A stretch of DNA of 48,929 nucleotides from a virus. A model generated the notes under the pieces. That model was given only the letters and a program-made list of their open reading frames with translations. It ran no database searches and had not been told where the DNA came from. Both the position numbers and the translations under genes were made by a program. Positions 22,056 through 29,687 of the stretch are shown here, piece after piece. Every line of letters starts with the position of its first letter. Within the stretch, counting starts at the first letter, position 1. The DNA lies in the IMG/VR virus record IMGVR_UViG_3300036785_001048, positions 1 through 48,929 of that record, one strand, 5' to 3'.

Positions 22056-22691
22056 ATGCCTTCGTCGGAAGAACTATATGCGGGCCTCATCCCGCCCGGG
22101 GTCGAAATACCGCCCGAAATAGCCGGGACCGGGACGGGCAAGTTTTACGACGCCAACGAGGAAAAGGAAAAGGAATTCACAGCGGCTGCTGGTTCGGCAA
22201 CCGCTGTGCCGGGTACTCAGGTAGAGGCCGACCCCGATGAACCTGATGACTTCGATGAAGATATCGTGGCCAAGTTCGACCCGCGCTGGTTGGACGAAAT
22301 GGAGGGCCTGCTGTTTGTGGGCCGGGTCTCTCACGAGTTCAACTTGGGCGGGCACAAGATAACCATTGCCACCCCTGAAGCCCAGGACTCTTTGCGAGCG
22401 GCCATGCTCATCAAGCAGTACCAGGAAACGGCGGGAGCCTTGCGGGCCTTGACCCTGGCCGCTTTGGCTACTTGCCTGATAAAGGTAGACGGCCATGTCT
22501 TGCCCCGGGGCATCATGGCCGATGGTTCAGACGACATGGAGGCTCGCTTCGTCTGGGTGTCCAAACTGCATACGTCTGTGGTTGATGGCATCTACCGGGA
22601 GTACGAGGAGCTGGAGATCAGGGTCAGCGAGGCTATCGAGTCACTGGGAAAAGGGGGCGTACCCTCCGGGGTACTATCCGTCCCTGGTTAG
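22056..22691 (+). CDS. Tail assembly chaperone (upstream, frame 0)
   Basis: A 211-residue protein from ATG 22056, four bases after the tube stop. It has an acidic N-terminal part (QVEADPDEPDDFDEDIVAKF), then a helical core (DSLRAAMLIKQYQETAGALRALTLAALATC, VSKLHTSVVDGIYREYEELE). It ends shortly after a G GGA AAA heptamer where a fraction of ribosomes should shift -1 into the following frame. This is the lambda G/GT arrangement found before tape measure genes. The chaperone probably coats the tape measure during tail assembly and is absent from the virion. Confidence 0.85.
   Translation: MPSSEELYAGLIPPGVEIPPEIAGTGTGKFYDANEEKEKEFTAAAGSATAVPGTQVEADPDEPDDFDEDIVAKFDPRWLDEMEGLLFVGRVSHEFNLGGHKITIATPEAQDSLRAAMLIKQYQETAGALRALTLAALATCLIKVDGHVLPRGIMADGSDDMEARFVWVSKLHTSVVDGIYREYEELEIRVSEAIESLGKGGVPSGVLSVPG
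22646..22674 (+). promoter_or_regulatory. Programmed -1 frameshift signal
   Basis: The slippery heptamer G GGA AAA occupies 22646-22652 in the correct register (zero-frame codons GGA, AAA). It is followed, after a 6-nt spacer, by a hairpin GTACCC (22659-22664) - TCCG - GGGTAC (22669-22674). The -1 frame entered at 22652 is open to 23122. Confidence 0.85.
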
Positions 22692-23122
22692 TCTTCCTGC
22701 TGAAGCGGGCGGCTAAGCAAGGGATTTTCGCTTCTCGTCACCTGACCTGGTTCCAGGTCAATGCCCTCAATATGTACCTGACGGTGGAGCAGCAGGAAAA
22801 GGCCGAGGAGCGGGAGTGGCAAGTAAAGATGGCCTTCTTGACTTCCGACCCTGACCGGTTTGGCCCTGTCGTCTTCCCCACCAAGGAAAAGGTAGAGGAC
22901 GAAGACGAGATCGTGATCGAAGAGCTGCAACCAGGCGACCTTACAGCAGGTGGCTTCCATCCCGATATCAAGGTCAAGTACAAGAATGTGCCCACCCAAC
23001 AAGAAGTAGAGGAGACTTTGGCCCAGTTCCCTCAAGAACAGGTACTCGGGCTAGAAGATTTCCGAAAGTTTGCCCCGGACGAAAGGCTGGCTAATGGCTC
23101 CGCCCACACCCAACGGAAATAA
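22652..23122 (+). CDS. Tail assembly chaperone, frameshift extension (-1 frame)
   Basis: After the slip, reading continues for 156 codons, joining the first 199 residues of the upstream chaperone to make a ~355-residue fusion. The junction gives RPWLVFLLKRAAKQGIFASR, then TWFQVNALNMYLTVEQQEKAEEREW, with no stop. The frame has no credible start of its own: ATG 22772 lacks a ribosome binding site. The extension is acidic and helical (KVEDEDEIVIEELQPGDLTAG, TQQEVEETLAQFPQEQVLG). In lambda the fused form (gpGT) recruits tail tube subunits. Its end overlaps the tape measure start by 29 nt. Confidence 0.8.
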   Translation, partial: RGRTLRGTIRPWLVFLLKRAAKQGIFASRHLTWFQVNALNMYLTVEQQEKAEEREWQVKMAFLTSDPDRFGPVVFPTKEKVEDEDEIVIEELQPGDLTAGGFHPDIKVKYKNVPTQQEVEETLAQFPQEQVLGLEDFRKFAPDERLANGSAHTQRK

Positions 23123-26100
23123 CGGGCGACGGCGTCGGGGGCGTCGGCCTACCGGCCCTGCGCCCGGTATTGGCCCTAATGACCAGGCGGACTATGCCTT
23201 TGATAATAACCAGTTCGGTGTTCATTCAGCCTGGGACCAAAACCCTGATTCAGGCCCCATAACAGGTCGTCTGAAGTCGATGGGCTTATTGATCGATTAT
23301 GACCGCTGGGGCCAGGTAGCCGAAGAGTCTTATGTGAGAGCCTTCAAAAGGGTCCAACCGGGGGTTCAAGAATCAGTATCAGCCGGGGTGAAAGAAGCTC
23401 AAACCCCCACTGGCCCGGCCCAGCAGGGTAGTGGGCGTCAGGAGATCCCCGAACCGGGACAACCGTCGCGAGGTAGAGGTAGAGGGGCAGGCGATTTCAT
23501 CAAGAGGAGCCTGGTAGGGATCGGAGCGGCATCAGCTGTGAACTGGGCTCTCAACCGGCGCCCGGGTGAGGGCTTGTTGTCGACTCCCGGAGTAGAAGGC
23601 CCTGGGGTCCCAGGAGCCCCAGGAGGCCCTGGAGGGGGCGGAGTACCGTCAGGGGTCCCTGGAGCCCCTCCAGGGCCTCCTGGGGGCCTCCCAGGGGACA
23701 TCCTGGGTGCTGCTGCCGCGGGTGGAGGAGGAGGCGCGGGAGGCACAGGCGGTGGAGGGGGTACAGGTGGAGGGGGTACAGGCGCTGGCGGTACTGGTGG
23801 CGGTGGAGGTACAGGTGGCGGTGGAGGTACAGGTGGAGGCACAGGTGGAGGCGGGGCAAGCGGCGGTGGAACAGGTGGAGGAGGGGGTACTGGTGGTGGA
23901 GGAGGAACAGGCGGAGGAGGTACAGGAGGAACAGGCGGAGGAGGTACAGGAGGAACAGGCGGAGGAGGTACAGGCGGTACTAATTGGTGGAAGTTAGCTG
24001 CTGCCGGTTTGGTGGGCTACAACGCTGGTGGTCTTAGGGGCTCGCTCCAGGAATTAGGACAGGCTCATCCGACTTTGAAGGGTGTGGCGGAGGGTTTTGG
24101 CACTGGTTCAGCTATATTGGGAGGGGCTTTGGCTATCCCTAATGACATTGGCAATTTTATAGCCGGGCAGCGTCAGATGGGGGCCTGGTACCAGAGTATC
24201 CTGGGCGGGAATATTGGCCCGGGTGGCCAGTTCAACCCTATGAGCCCCTGGGCTGCTCAATCGCAGCGGTTGGGGCAGCTTCAGTTTGGCATGTCCCAAT
24301 TGGGTAATCTTTCACCCTCTCAGTCCTTGGCCTTGTGGCAGGGTGTCACCGGGCTCGACATGACAGGGTCAGAACGAGCCAATGCCATGCAGCAGGCCGT
24401 TGACATGTACGACCGGCTCGGGGTCTCTATCCAGAACTCGCTCCAGAACATCACCATTGCCGCTACCAGTGGTAACGAGGGGCTGAACGGCCTGGCCCAG
24501 GCCATCACCAGCGTGACTGAGGCAGCGGTGCAGGGCCAGGTGAACGCCAATGTGGCCCGTGCTAACTTTACCCAGAACTATGCCGCCGCGACAGCGGCTG
24601 GCCTGGGAGGTGTGGGAGGGGCTCAGGTAGCCAGCGGCATCACTAATGCCATGACGGGGTTGGGTAAAGCCATGGCCGGGGTCGATACCACCGGTCTGTA
24701 CTCTACTCAGAACCTGTTGTGGTTAGCCTCCATAGCTGGCCCCGGTGGTACGGCGATGGGCTTTGACCAGTTCCTGGCTCAAGTCCGTAGTGGTAATGGC
24801 AGGCTCTTTACCGATGCCATGCGGAGGCAGTTCGCCCAGACCGGGGTACCCCAAGAGATCGACCCCTATATCACTCAGGGCCTTCGCAATATGGGTATCC
24901 AAAGAAGGGGTAACACAATGCCTGCCCTCAACCAGGACCAACAGCAACAGCTGGTGACCCAGGTATTGAACCAGGATACTCAGAACCCGGCCCTGGGGCT
25001 CCAGCTGGTGCAGGACTTCCAGGCTATGGGCTACACCAACATAGACCTCCCCCATGCCGTGCAGCTGGCCATTGACATGGCCACCGGTCAGTTCAACCCT
25101 AACGGGGCGGGGCCGAACCCGGCTACGTACCGGATCAACCGGGCTCCCAGAGGCCGGGCTCCTGGAGGTTATCTGGGGGGTGGTATTAGTGGTTTGAACT
25201 ATCAACAGTTCACGCGACCCAATAGGCAAGGTGATTATACGGCGGCGGCTCGATGGGGTGTCCAGCAAACCTTGGAGGCGCAGAGGGGTAACCTGGCTGC
25301 GCAGATCCAGGACTTAGCCGGTAACCGATTGAGCCAAGAAGCGCTCAATAATGCCGTCAATCGGCAGATAAATTATTTTGAAAACCCGAATGGCCCGAAC
25401 GCTCAGAACTATCTGGGTGCCGGTGCCAATGCTGCTCAATATCGACCGGGTGGTGCTGTTTACGAATCGTTCAATACCAAGTCCTATGCCCAGCGAGCCT
25501 ATGGCCAGGAGTTCAACGCCAACAAGAACGACCAGAGGAACTGGAGGCAAGCGGCGTCAGCCATCGGGGCTCCTGATCTATGGCAGCAAGGTCTGGACTT
25601 CCTCGGTATTGGAGGCCAGTCCTGGTCTGACCAAGCCAAGTCCTATTACATGCAGAACTTTGTGAAGAAGGGCCAACAGCGCAACAGCATTTTGGAAAGC
25701 ATGCTGAAAGACCCGAACCTGGACACCAAGAACACCGTATATGCCGTCAATACCGGTACGGGTAAACCTACCTATGCCACGCTCAAAGACATCGAGAAAG
25801 ACTACATGCCCTACCTCAAGGCGGGACAGGTAACGGTGCAAACGGGGGCCTACGCGGGTCAGGCCCTGTCCGATATCTACGGGTACCAACAGGGCAATGT
25901 GCCCAAGGGTAGGGACACCAAGTTGTCCACGGCAGAGCGGAACCGTATAAAGAACGAACAGGGAGGCTTGGGGAAGGAAGTTACAAAGGCGGATAAGAAC
26001 ATCGTCTATATCAAGCCGACCCAGTCCCTGCTCAACCTGATGAGCTTCAGCACTACCGCTGGTAGCGGCATTGTCATTGATTCCAATATGGCGCAAGGCC

Positions 26101-26168
26101 AGACCAGCCCGCAATACCCCACCCCGGCTCCCGGGGCCGGTTCGGACATCCCTTCGTTTGGGGGCTGA
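23094..26168 (+). CDS. Tape measure protein
   Basis: A 1024-residue protein; ATG 23094 (MAPPTPNGNNG, with GAAAGG upstream) is chosen over the in-frame 23070. Segments: a basic N-terminus (GRRRRGRRPTG); a Pro/Gly collagen-like stretch (~165-205) and a very long Gly/Thr tract (~209-297); a hydrophobic Ala/Gly segment (GLVGYNAGG); then a long helical region with many Gln/Asn/Ala-rich stretches. Tape measures set tail length and enter the host envelope. The position straight after the frameshifted chaperones is decisive. The ~90-residue polyglycine-threonine tract is unusual for this family. Confidence 0.85.
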   Translation: MAPPTPNGNNGRRRRGRRPTGPAPGIGPNDQADYAFDNNQFGVHSAWDQNPDSGPITGRLKSMGLLIDYDRWGQVAEESYVRAFKRVQPGVQESVSAGVKEAQTPTGPAQQGSGRQEIPEPGQPSRGRGRGAGDFIKRSLVGIGAASAVNWALNRRPGEGLLSTPGVEGPGVPGAPGGPGGGGVPSGVPGAPPGPPGGLPGDILGAAAAGGGGGAGGTGGGGGTGGGGTGAGGTGGGGGTGGGGGTGGGTGGGGASGGGTGGGGGTGGGGGTGGGGTGGTGGGGTGGTGGGGTGGTNWWKLAAAGLVGYNAGGLRGSLQELGQAHPTLKGVAEGFGTGSAILGGALAIPNDIGNFIAGQRQMGAWYQSILGGNIGPGGQFNPMSPWAAQSQRLGQLQFGMSQLGNLSPSQSLALWQGVTGLDMTGSERANAMQQAVDMYDRLGVSIQNSLQNITIAATSGNEGLNGLAQAITSVTEAAVQGQVNANVARANFTQNYAAATAAGLGGVGGAQVASGITNAMTGLGKAMAGVDTTGLYSTQNLLWLASIAGPGGTAMGFDQFLAQVRSGNGRLFTDAMRRQFAQTGVPQEIDPYITQGLRNMGIQRRGNTMPALNQDQQQQLVTQVLNQDTQNPALGLQLVQDFQAMGYTNIDLPHAVQLAIDMATGQFNPNGAGPNPATYRINRAPRGRAPGGYLGGGISGLNYQQFTRPNRQGDYTAAARWGVQQTLEAQRGNLAAQIQDLAGNRLSQEALNNAVNRQINYFENPNGPNAQNYLGAGANAAQYRPGGAVYESFNTKSYAQRAYGQEFNANKNDQRNWRQAASAIGAPDLWQQGLDFLGIGGQSWSDQAKSYYMQNFVKKGQQRNSILESMLKDPNLDTKNTVYAVNTGTGKPTYATLKDIEKDYMPYLKAGQVTVQTGAYAGQALSDIYGYQQGNVPKGRDTKLSTAERNRIKNEQGGLGKEVTKADKNIVYIKPTQSLLNLMSFSTTAGSGIVIDSNMAQGQTSPQYPTPAPGAGSDIPSFGG
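23719..23982 (+). repeat. Gly/Thr-coding low-complexity tandem repeat
   Basis: Imperfect units of GGAGG(A/C/T)GGTACAGG encode runs of GGGGTGGGGG. Near 23925-23980 three close copies of a 21-bp unit (GGAGGAGGTACAGGAGGAACA-like) occur. It lies in the tape measure gene and is a likely site of length variation. Confidence 0.8.
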
Positions 26169-26193
26169 TAATCACCCAGAGAGCCTAAGGTCT

Positions 26194-26844
26194 GTGACTA
26201 GGTCATTCGTAGTGACGGTAGGTACCACTCCGACCCCGTTGGTAGCCCCGGACTGGACCAACCAGACAGCGCCACCTTTCGCCACCCAGACGACCTCCTT
26301 TACGGTTACAGCGCCTATGGCCGGGCCCATGGTGAACCTGGTCCCCTACAATTCGGCTTCTGCCGGGACCGCCACCATCCCTCAGAACCTGACCACCGAT
26401 ATTGGGGCTGACATATTGTTCGGCCAAGTCGGGGTGGGCCCTCTTACGGTGGTGGCTGGTTCGGGGGTAACGGTAACCGGCCCATGCACTCTGACCTATG
26501 GGCCGAACCATGTCCTGATCGCGGTCCAGACGGCGCTCAATGTATGGACGGTTTCGACCTATTCCTGGAACTTGTCCCAGTTCCTGGGCAACCCCAATGC
26601 CCAACCCCTGTTGGTGAGCTATGGCCAGATCACTTTCACCAACCAGAGCGCGGCGGTGGTCACTGTCGATACCAACCCGGCAGTAGTGGCGGGTGGTAGC
26701 GGTGTCCCTCTGTCAGCGGCGGGCACGGCGGGGGCCAGCTATACCAAGTACTACGGCAACGGCCCCGCCGATGTCTGGTACGGAGTGGTGGGTACGGCTA
26801 CGGCTGCGATCTCGGTGGTGACCGGGGCTCCTACCGCAGGCTGA
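26194..26844 (+). CDS. Hypothetical tail/baseplate structural protein
   Basis: A 216-residue protein. GTG 26194 is chosen because earlier in-frame starts lie inside the tape measure gene; TAAGG precedes it. It is rich in Thr, Val, Ala, Gly and Asn, with repeated beta-strand patterns (TTDIGADILFGQVGVGPLTV, ITFTNQSAAVVTVDTNPAVV). It has no membrane or signal sequence and ends one base before the next gene. Likely a beta-sandwich tail component expressed with the lysozyme-bearing protein. Family not recognised. Confidence 0.5.
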   Translation: MTRSFVVTVGTTPTPLVAPDWTNQTAPPFATQTTSFTVTAPMAGPMVNLVPYNSASAGTATIPQNLTTDIGADILFGQVGVGPLTVVAGSGVTVTGPCTLTYGPNHVLIAVQTALNVWTVSTYSWNLSQFLGNPNAQPLLVSYGQITFTNQSAAVVTVDTNPAVVAGGSGVPLSAAGTAGASYTKYYGNGPADVWYGVVGTATAAISVVTGAPTAG

Positions 26845-26845
26845 G

Positions 26846-28141
26846 ATGTCTGTCATTGACCTGTCCTTGCTCAAGGGTGGTCCGGGTGGCACCCTGGGCT
26901 TTGGTGGTAGTGGCCCGGCTACCATAGACGGCTGGCAGTTCCGTATCGACCCCTCCAGTGTGCAGCTCCCGATCCGAGCCAAGGTACAGAAGTACCGTAC
27001 CATCGGAGGTTTTGTCGTCCAGGTGTACGGCACCACCTGGGGTGACCTCACCCTTACCGGTCAGTTCGGGGACGTAGGCCAGGGCGGGGGGTGGCCGGGC
27101 CAGGTTGCCTTTATGAACAAGATGGTCCAGGTGGCGGGCGACCAGGCCATGCAGCGCCAGCCCCAGTTCCCAGGCCAGAACTTCAGCCCCGCTCAACCGT
27201 TCCGGTTCAATTGGCCCTTACTGGGTTGGGACTTCATGTGCTACCTGAAGTCTTATACCTCTGACGACGGGGATTTTGCCGTCCATATGGAGAACACCAA
27301 CATCAACCCGAAGTGGACCCTCACCCTATTCGTGGTCACCGATAACAATGGCAAGATCGGGGAGCTGACCCAGAGCGCTTACCTTCAGCGTTTAGCCCCT
27401 GGGCTCGGGGTTATGTGGGACTCCACCACCGAGCAGTACCAGGGCTATCAGATGGACCAGTACAACGCCCCTTTGACCGGTACCGATCTCCAGACTTACA
27501 TCAACAACCCCGTAAAGGGAGGTTCATCTGACGTGGTATCTCCCGCCACCTCTACTGTCTCGGGACCAACCAGTCCCACTCCTCCTCCCGGCAGTACGGC
27601 TACTGACGCCAGTCATATTACTAGTTCGCTTACTTTTGCCCAGGCTTTTTTGACGGCTATTGGTGCTCACATTACCAATACCAATACCAACCTGGTCCGG
27701 GCCTGGGAGATGTCAGAGGGTATGTGGAACAGCAGTTATCCTGTCCCTAATTACCCCGGAGGAGCGGCGTCCTGGAACGCTATGCACATGAACAACCCGC
27801 TGAACATCGGTGGAGGAACAGCAGGGTCTAGTGGGCAAAAAGGTACTTACACCGCTGGGTCTAAAACTTATCAGGTCACTTATCTGGTGGGTACTATCCC
27901 TGGTGGCGGTTCAACCGGGGTGACGTACTCGTTCAATGGGGACTGGGCCGCGGGACTGGACTCGGTGGTGTACTTCGCCAATTCCAACTTCCCTAATATT
28001 GTCCAGGCTTTGAAAGATAATAGTGAGGCGGAGTTCTGGCAGCACGTAGGTTATTGGAACGACCCCAGCACGGGGGCTCCTGGTTATGTGGCCAGGATGC
28101 AAGGGATCTACGATGGTAAGCAATATGAATCAGGTTATTGA
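26846..28141 (+). CDS. Baseplate/tail-tip protein with C-terminal lysozyme-like domain
   Basis: A 431-residue protein from ATG 26846. Residues ~1-215 are a beta-rich baseplate part (GWQFRIDPSSVQLPIRAKVQ, FGDVGQGGGWPGQVAF). A Ser/Thr/Pro linker follows (~225-255). Residues ~256-431 look like a virion muramidase or glucosaminidase-like domain: RAWEMSEGMW (candidate catalytic E288 or E291), MNNPLNIGGG, then the FNGDWAAGLDSVVYFANSNFP motif and NIVQALKDNSEAEFWQHVG. Such proteins open peptidoglycan locally at DNA entry. Neighbouring genes are baseplate parts, which agrees. The enzyme class is inferred from the motif set; the exact cleavage is not known. Confidence 0.65.
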   Translation: MSVIDLSLLKGGPGGTLGFGGSGPATIDGWQFRIDPSSVQLPIRAKVQKYRTIGGFVVQVYGTTWGDLTLTGQFGDVGQGGGWPGQVAFMNKMVQVAGDQAMQRQPQFPGQNFSPAQPFRFNWPLLGWDFMCYLKSYTSDDGDFAVHMENTNINPKWTLTLFVVTDNNGKIGELTQSAYLQRLAPGLGVMWDSTTEQYQGYQMDQYNAPLTGTDLQTYINNPVKGGSSDVVSPATSTVSGPTSPTPPPGSTATDASHITSSLTFAQAFLTAIGAHITNTNTNLVRAWEMSEGMWNSSYPVPNYPGGAASWNAMHMNNPLNIGGGTAGSSGQKGTYTAGSKTYQVTYLVGTIPGGGSTGVTYSFNGDWAAGLDSVVYFANSNFPNIVQALKDNSEAEFWQHVGYWNDPSTGAPGYVARMQGIYDGKQYESGY

Positions 28142-28153
28142 TGGGAGGCATTT

Positions 28154-28327
28154 ATGCCTGGTGGAGTTGATTGGTTTTCGGACACGACTATCTCATTGCC
28201 CAACCCGCCTCCTGCTGACCCCCAAATCAACTTGGGCGGGTTCTGGTTCACCGCCTTTGGCATTTGTCACAACATCACCGCGTCGGTAGTCGAAGACCTG
28301 TCCAAGCCTTCTCAGACCTCTTACTGA
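28154..28327 (+). CDS. Small tail-region protein
   Basis: A 57-residue protein, MPGGVDWFSDTTISLPNPPP onward, ending KPSQTSY. GGGAGG lies 6 nt before ATG 28154 and it fills the gap between the lysozyme-bearing gene and the next reading frame. It is Pro/Thr/Ser-rich with one Cys. Role unknown. Confidence 0.5.
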   Translation: MPGGVDWFSDTTISLPNPPPADPQINLGGFWFTAFGICHNITASVVEDLSKPSQTSY

Positions 28328-28348
28328 GCTGAGAACGGCTAAGGCGCG

Positions 28349-28654
28349 ATGGCAACTGAGATACCCACGCCTGTTATTGACAATATCGCCGGGATATTAG
28401 ACCAATGGGCCGGGAGCCCGGAATGGCGGGCTTGGCCTTCGATCGCGGCTAAGGACCAATTGACCTCGTACTTGCGGGACGAGATGAATGCCAACGGTCT
28501 GTCCTGGAAAGACGCCAAAGCCGTGATCTTCGGCATGAACAAGGCGCTCGGCCTCATGGAGCATTTCACCGGGCACCCAGACGGGTACCGGTCGGTGGTC
28601 ATGACCACCGACATGCTGAAGGAAAAGGCGGCTGAAACCGCCCTTGAGAACTAA
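28349..28654 (+). CDS. Hypothetical protein
   Basis: A 101-residue, probably helical protein from ATG 28349 with AAGG upstream. It contains WRAWPSIAAKDQLTSYLRDEMNANG and ends in a charged helix (MLKEKAAETALEN). It lies in the tail/baseplate block but has a soluble, non-structural look. No family recognised. Confidence 0.5.
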   Translation: MATEIPTPVIDNIAGILDQWAGSPEWRAWPSIAAKDQLTSYLRDEMNANGLSWKDAKAVIFGMNKALGLMEHFTGHPDGYRSVVMTTDMLKEKAAETALEN

Positions 28655-28660
28655 TGTTTC

Positions 28661-28954
28661 TTGGGCACTCCCGACGAACTAACCCGGCACCTGTCGCGGG
28701 CTCGGGCCAAGAAGCTGCCCATGACGGTACGGGAAATCCTCTACACCCATGACGAGAGCAACCTGGTGGCCGTCATGGTGGATTTTGCCGATGGTACTTC
28801 GGGTGGGTGCCTGATCCCCATCGATATGCTTTCTATGGATAACATCAAGGTTAGCGCCGTAGTCGTGGCCACGGTTTGGGAGATGCTCAATATCCCGGCG
28901 GTTTGGAAGAATAGAAGAGGTAAATCAGACGAGGTGATAAACCTAGATGGCTGA
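28661..28954 (+). CDS. Hypothetical protein
   Basis: A 97-residue protein. The TTG at 28661 is the first start in frame and no ribosome binding site is clear; the in-frame ATG near 28721 is an alternative. The middle (REILYTHDESNLVAVMVDFADG, GCLIPIDML) looks like a small beta-rich domain. It overlaps the next gene by 8 nt, so coupling is likely. No family recognised. Confidence 0.45.
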   Translation: MGTPDELTRHLSRARAKKLPMTVREILYTHDESNLVAVMVDFADGTSGGCLIPIDMLSMDNIKVSAVVVATVWEMLNIPAVWKNRRGKSDEVINLDG

Positions 28955-29687
28955 TGGTATAAACAGCTCCAACCCAGATTGCACCTTGTCGGTTAAGGGG
29001 CTCCCTAACGGTTCCATCAACGTCCCCTTAGCGGCCCTCGATTTTGGCCCTAATGTCGTCGCCACCGAAGACCAGGGCCGGGACAACCGTATCTTTTACC
29101 CCCGGCAAGTCCAGATGGACATGTTCTCTATTTCCGCCATTTTTACCAGGAAGGCAAGACCACCTGGTTCTAAATCTACGGTGGTTACCGCCAATGAGTT
29201 CAGCTTCTGGCTGAGGCGTTATGTCAATTACGTCTGTGCTAATGGGTCTTTGGTGGCTATGGGTGTCCGGGTCCAGGTACCGGCGCGAGGCTTCGATATG
29301 ACCGGGTTCCCGGTGGAGGGGTGGTCTTACGGTATGGCCCCGGTGCAAGTGGCCGATGTGGCCTGGGTGGTCACCGTCAATTTCGATGGGGCTGGGTTTA
29401 CCGGGATGCAAATCTTGCCTCCGTCCTCGGCGTACGCCGGGGCGTCGTACTACGGGGCTCCTGCTGCCCCCGACACCAAAGCCGACCAGCTGATGTTCTA
29501 CCCCTCGTACTATGACCAGACCAACGGTATCAACCCCTATACGGCCAACCCCGCTGACGCTTTGTACGGGTTGCGGACCCCGCCCAAGATGCCCATTACC
29601 AAGCTGTTCCCCACTGATAAGCAAAGTAAGAAGCCGTTTGGGCCACCCGCCGCCGGTTTCCCTGGTTCCCCTGGCTATAAGAAGTAA
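28947..29687 (+). CDS. Putative tail/baseplate structural protein
   Basis: A 246-residue protein from ATG 28947. The beta-rich N-terminal two thirds (CTLSVKGLPNGSINVPLAAL, FYPRQVQMDMFSISAIFT, GFPVEGWSYGMAPVQVADVAW) are followed by an unstructured Pro/Lys tail. The GMAPVQVADVAWVVTVNF segment suggests a tube-like or beta-barrel fold. It is coupled to the next gene by a 1-base overlap. It probably links the tube to the baseplate hub. Name by context only. Confidence 0.5.
   Translation: MADGINSSNPDCTLSVKGLPNGSINVPLAALDFGPNVVATEDQGRDNRIFYPRQVQMDMFSISAIFTRKARPPGSKSTVVTANEFSFWLRRYVNYVCANGSLVAMGVRVQVPARGFDMTGFPVEGWSYGMAPVQVADVAWVVTVNFDGAGFTGMQILPPSSAYAGASYYGAPAAPDTKADQLMFYPSYYDQTNGINPYTANPADALYGLRTPPKMPITKLFPTDKQSKKPFGPPAAGFPGSPGYKK

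Noticed and set aside
23551-23859. Minus-strand and alternative-frame Pro- or Val-rich frames over the polyglycine tract
   Set aside because: They arise from the low-complexity repeats in the tape measure gene.
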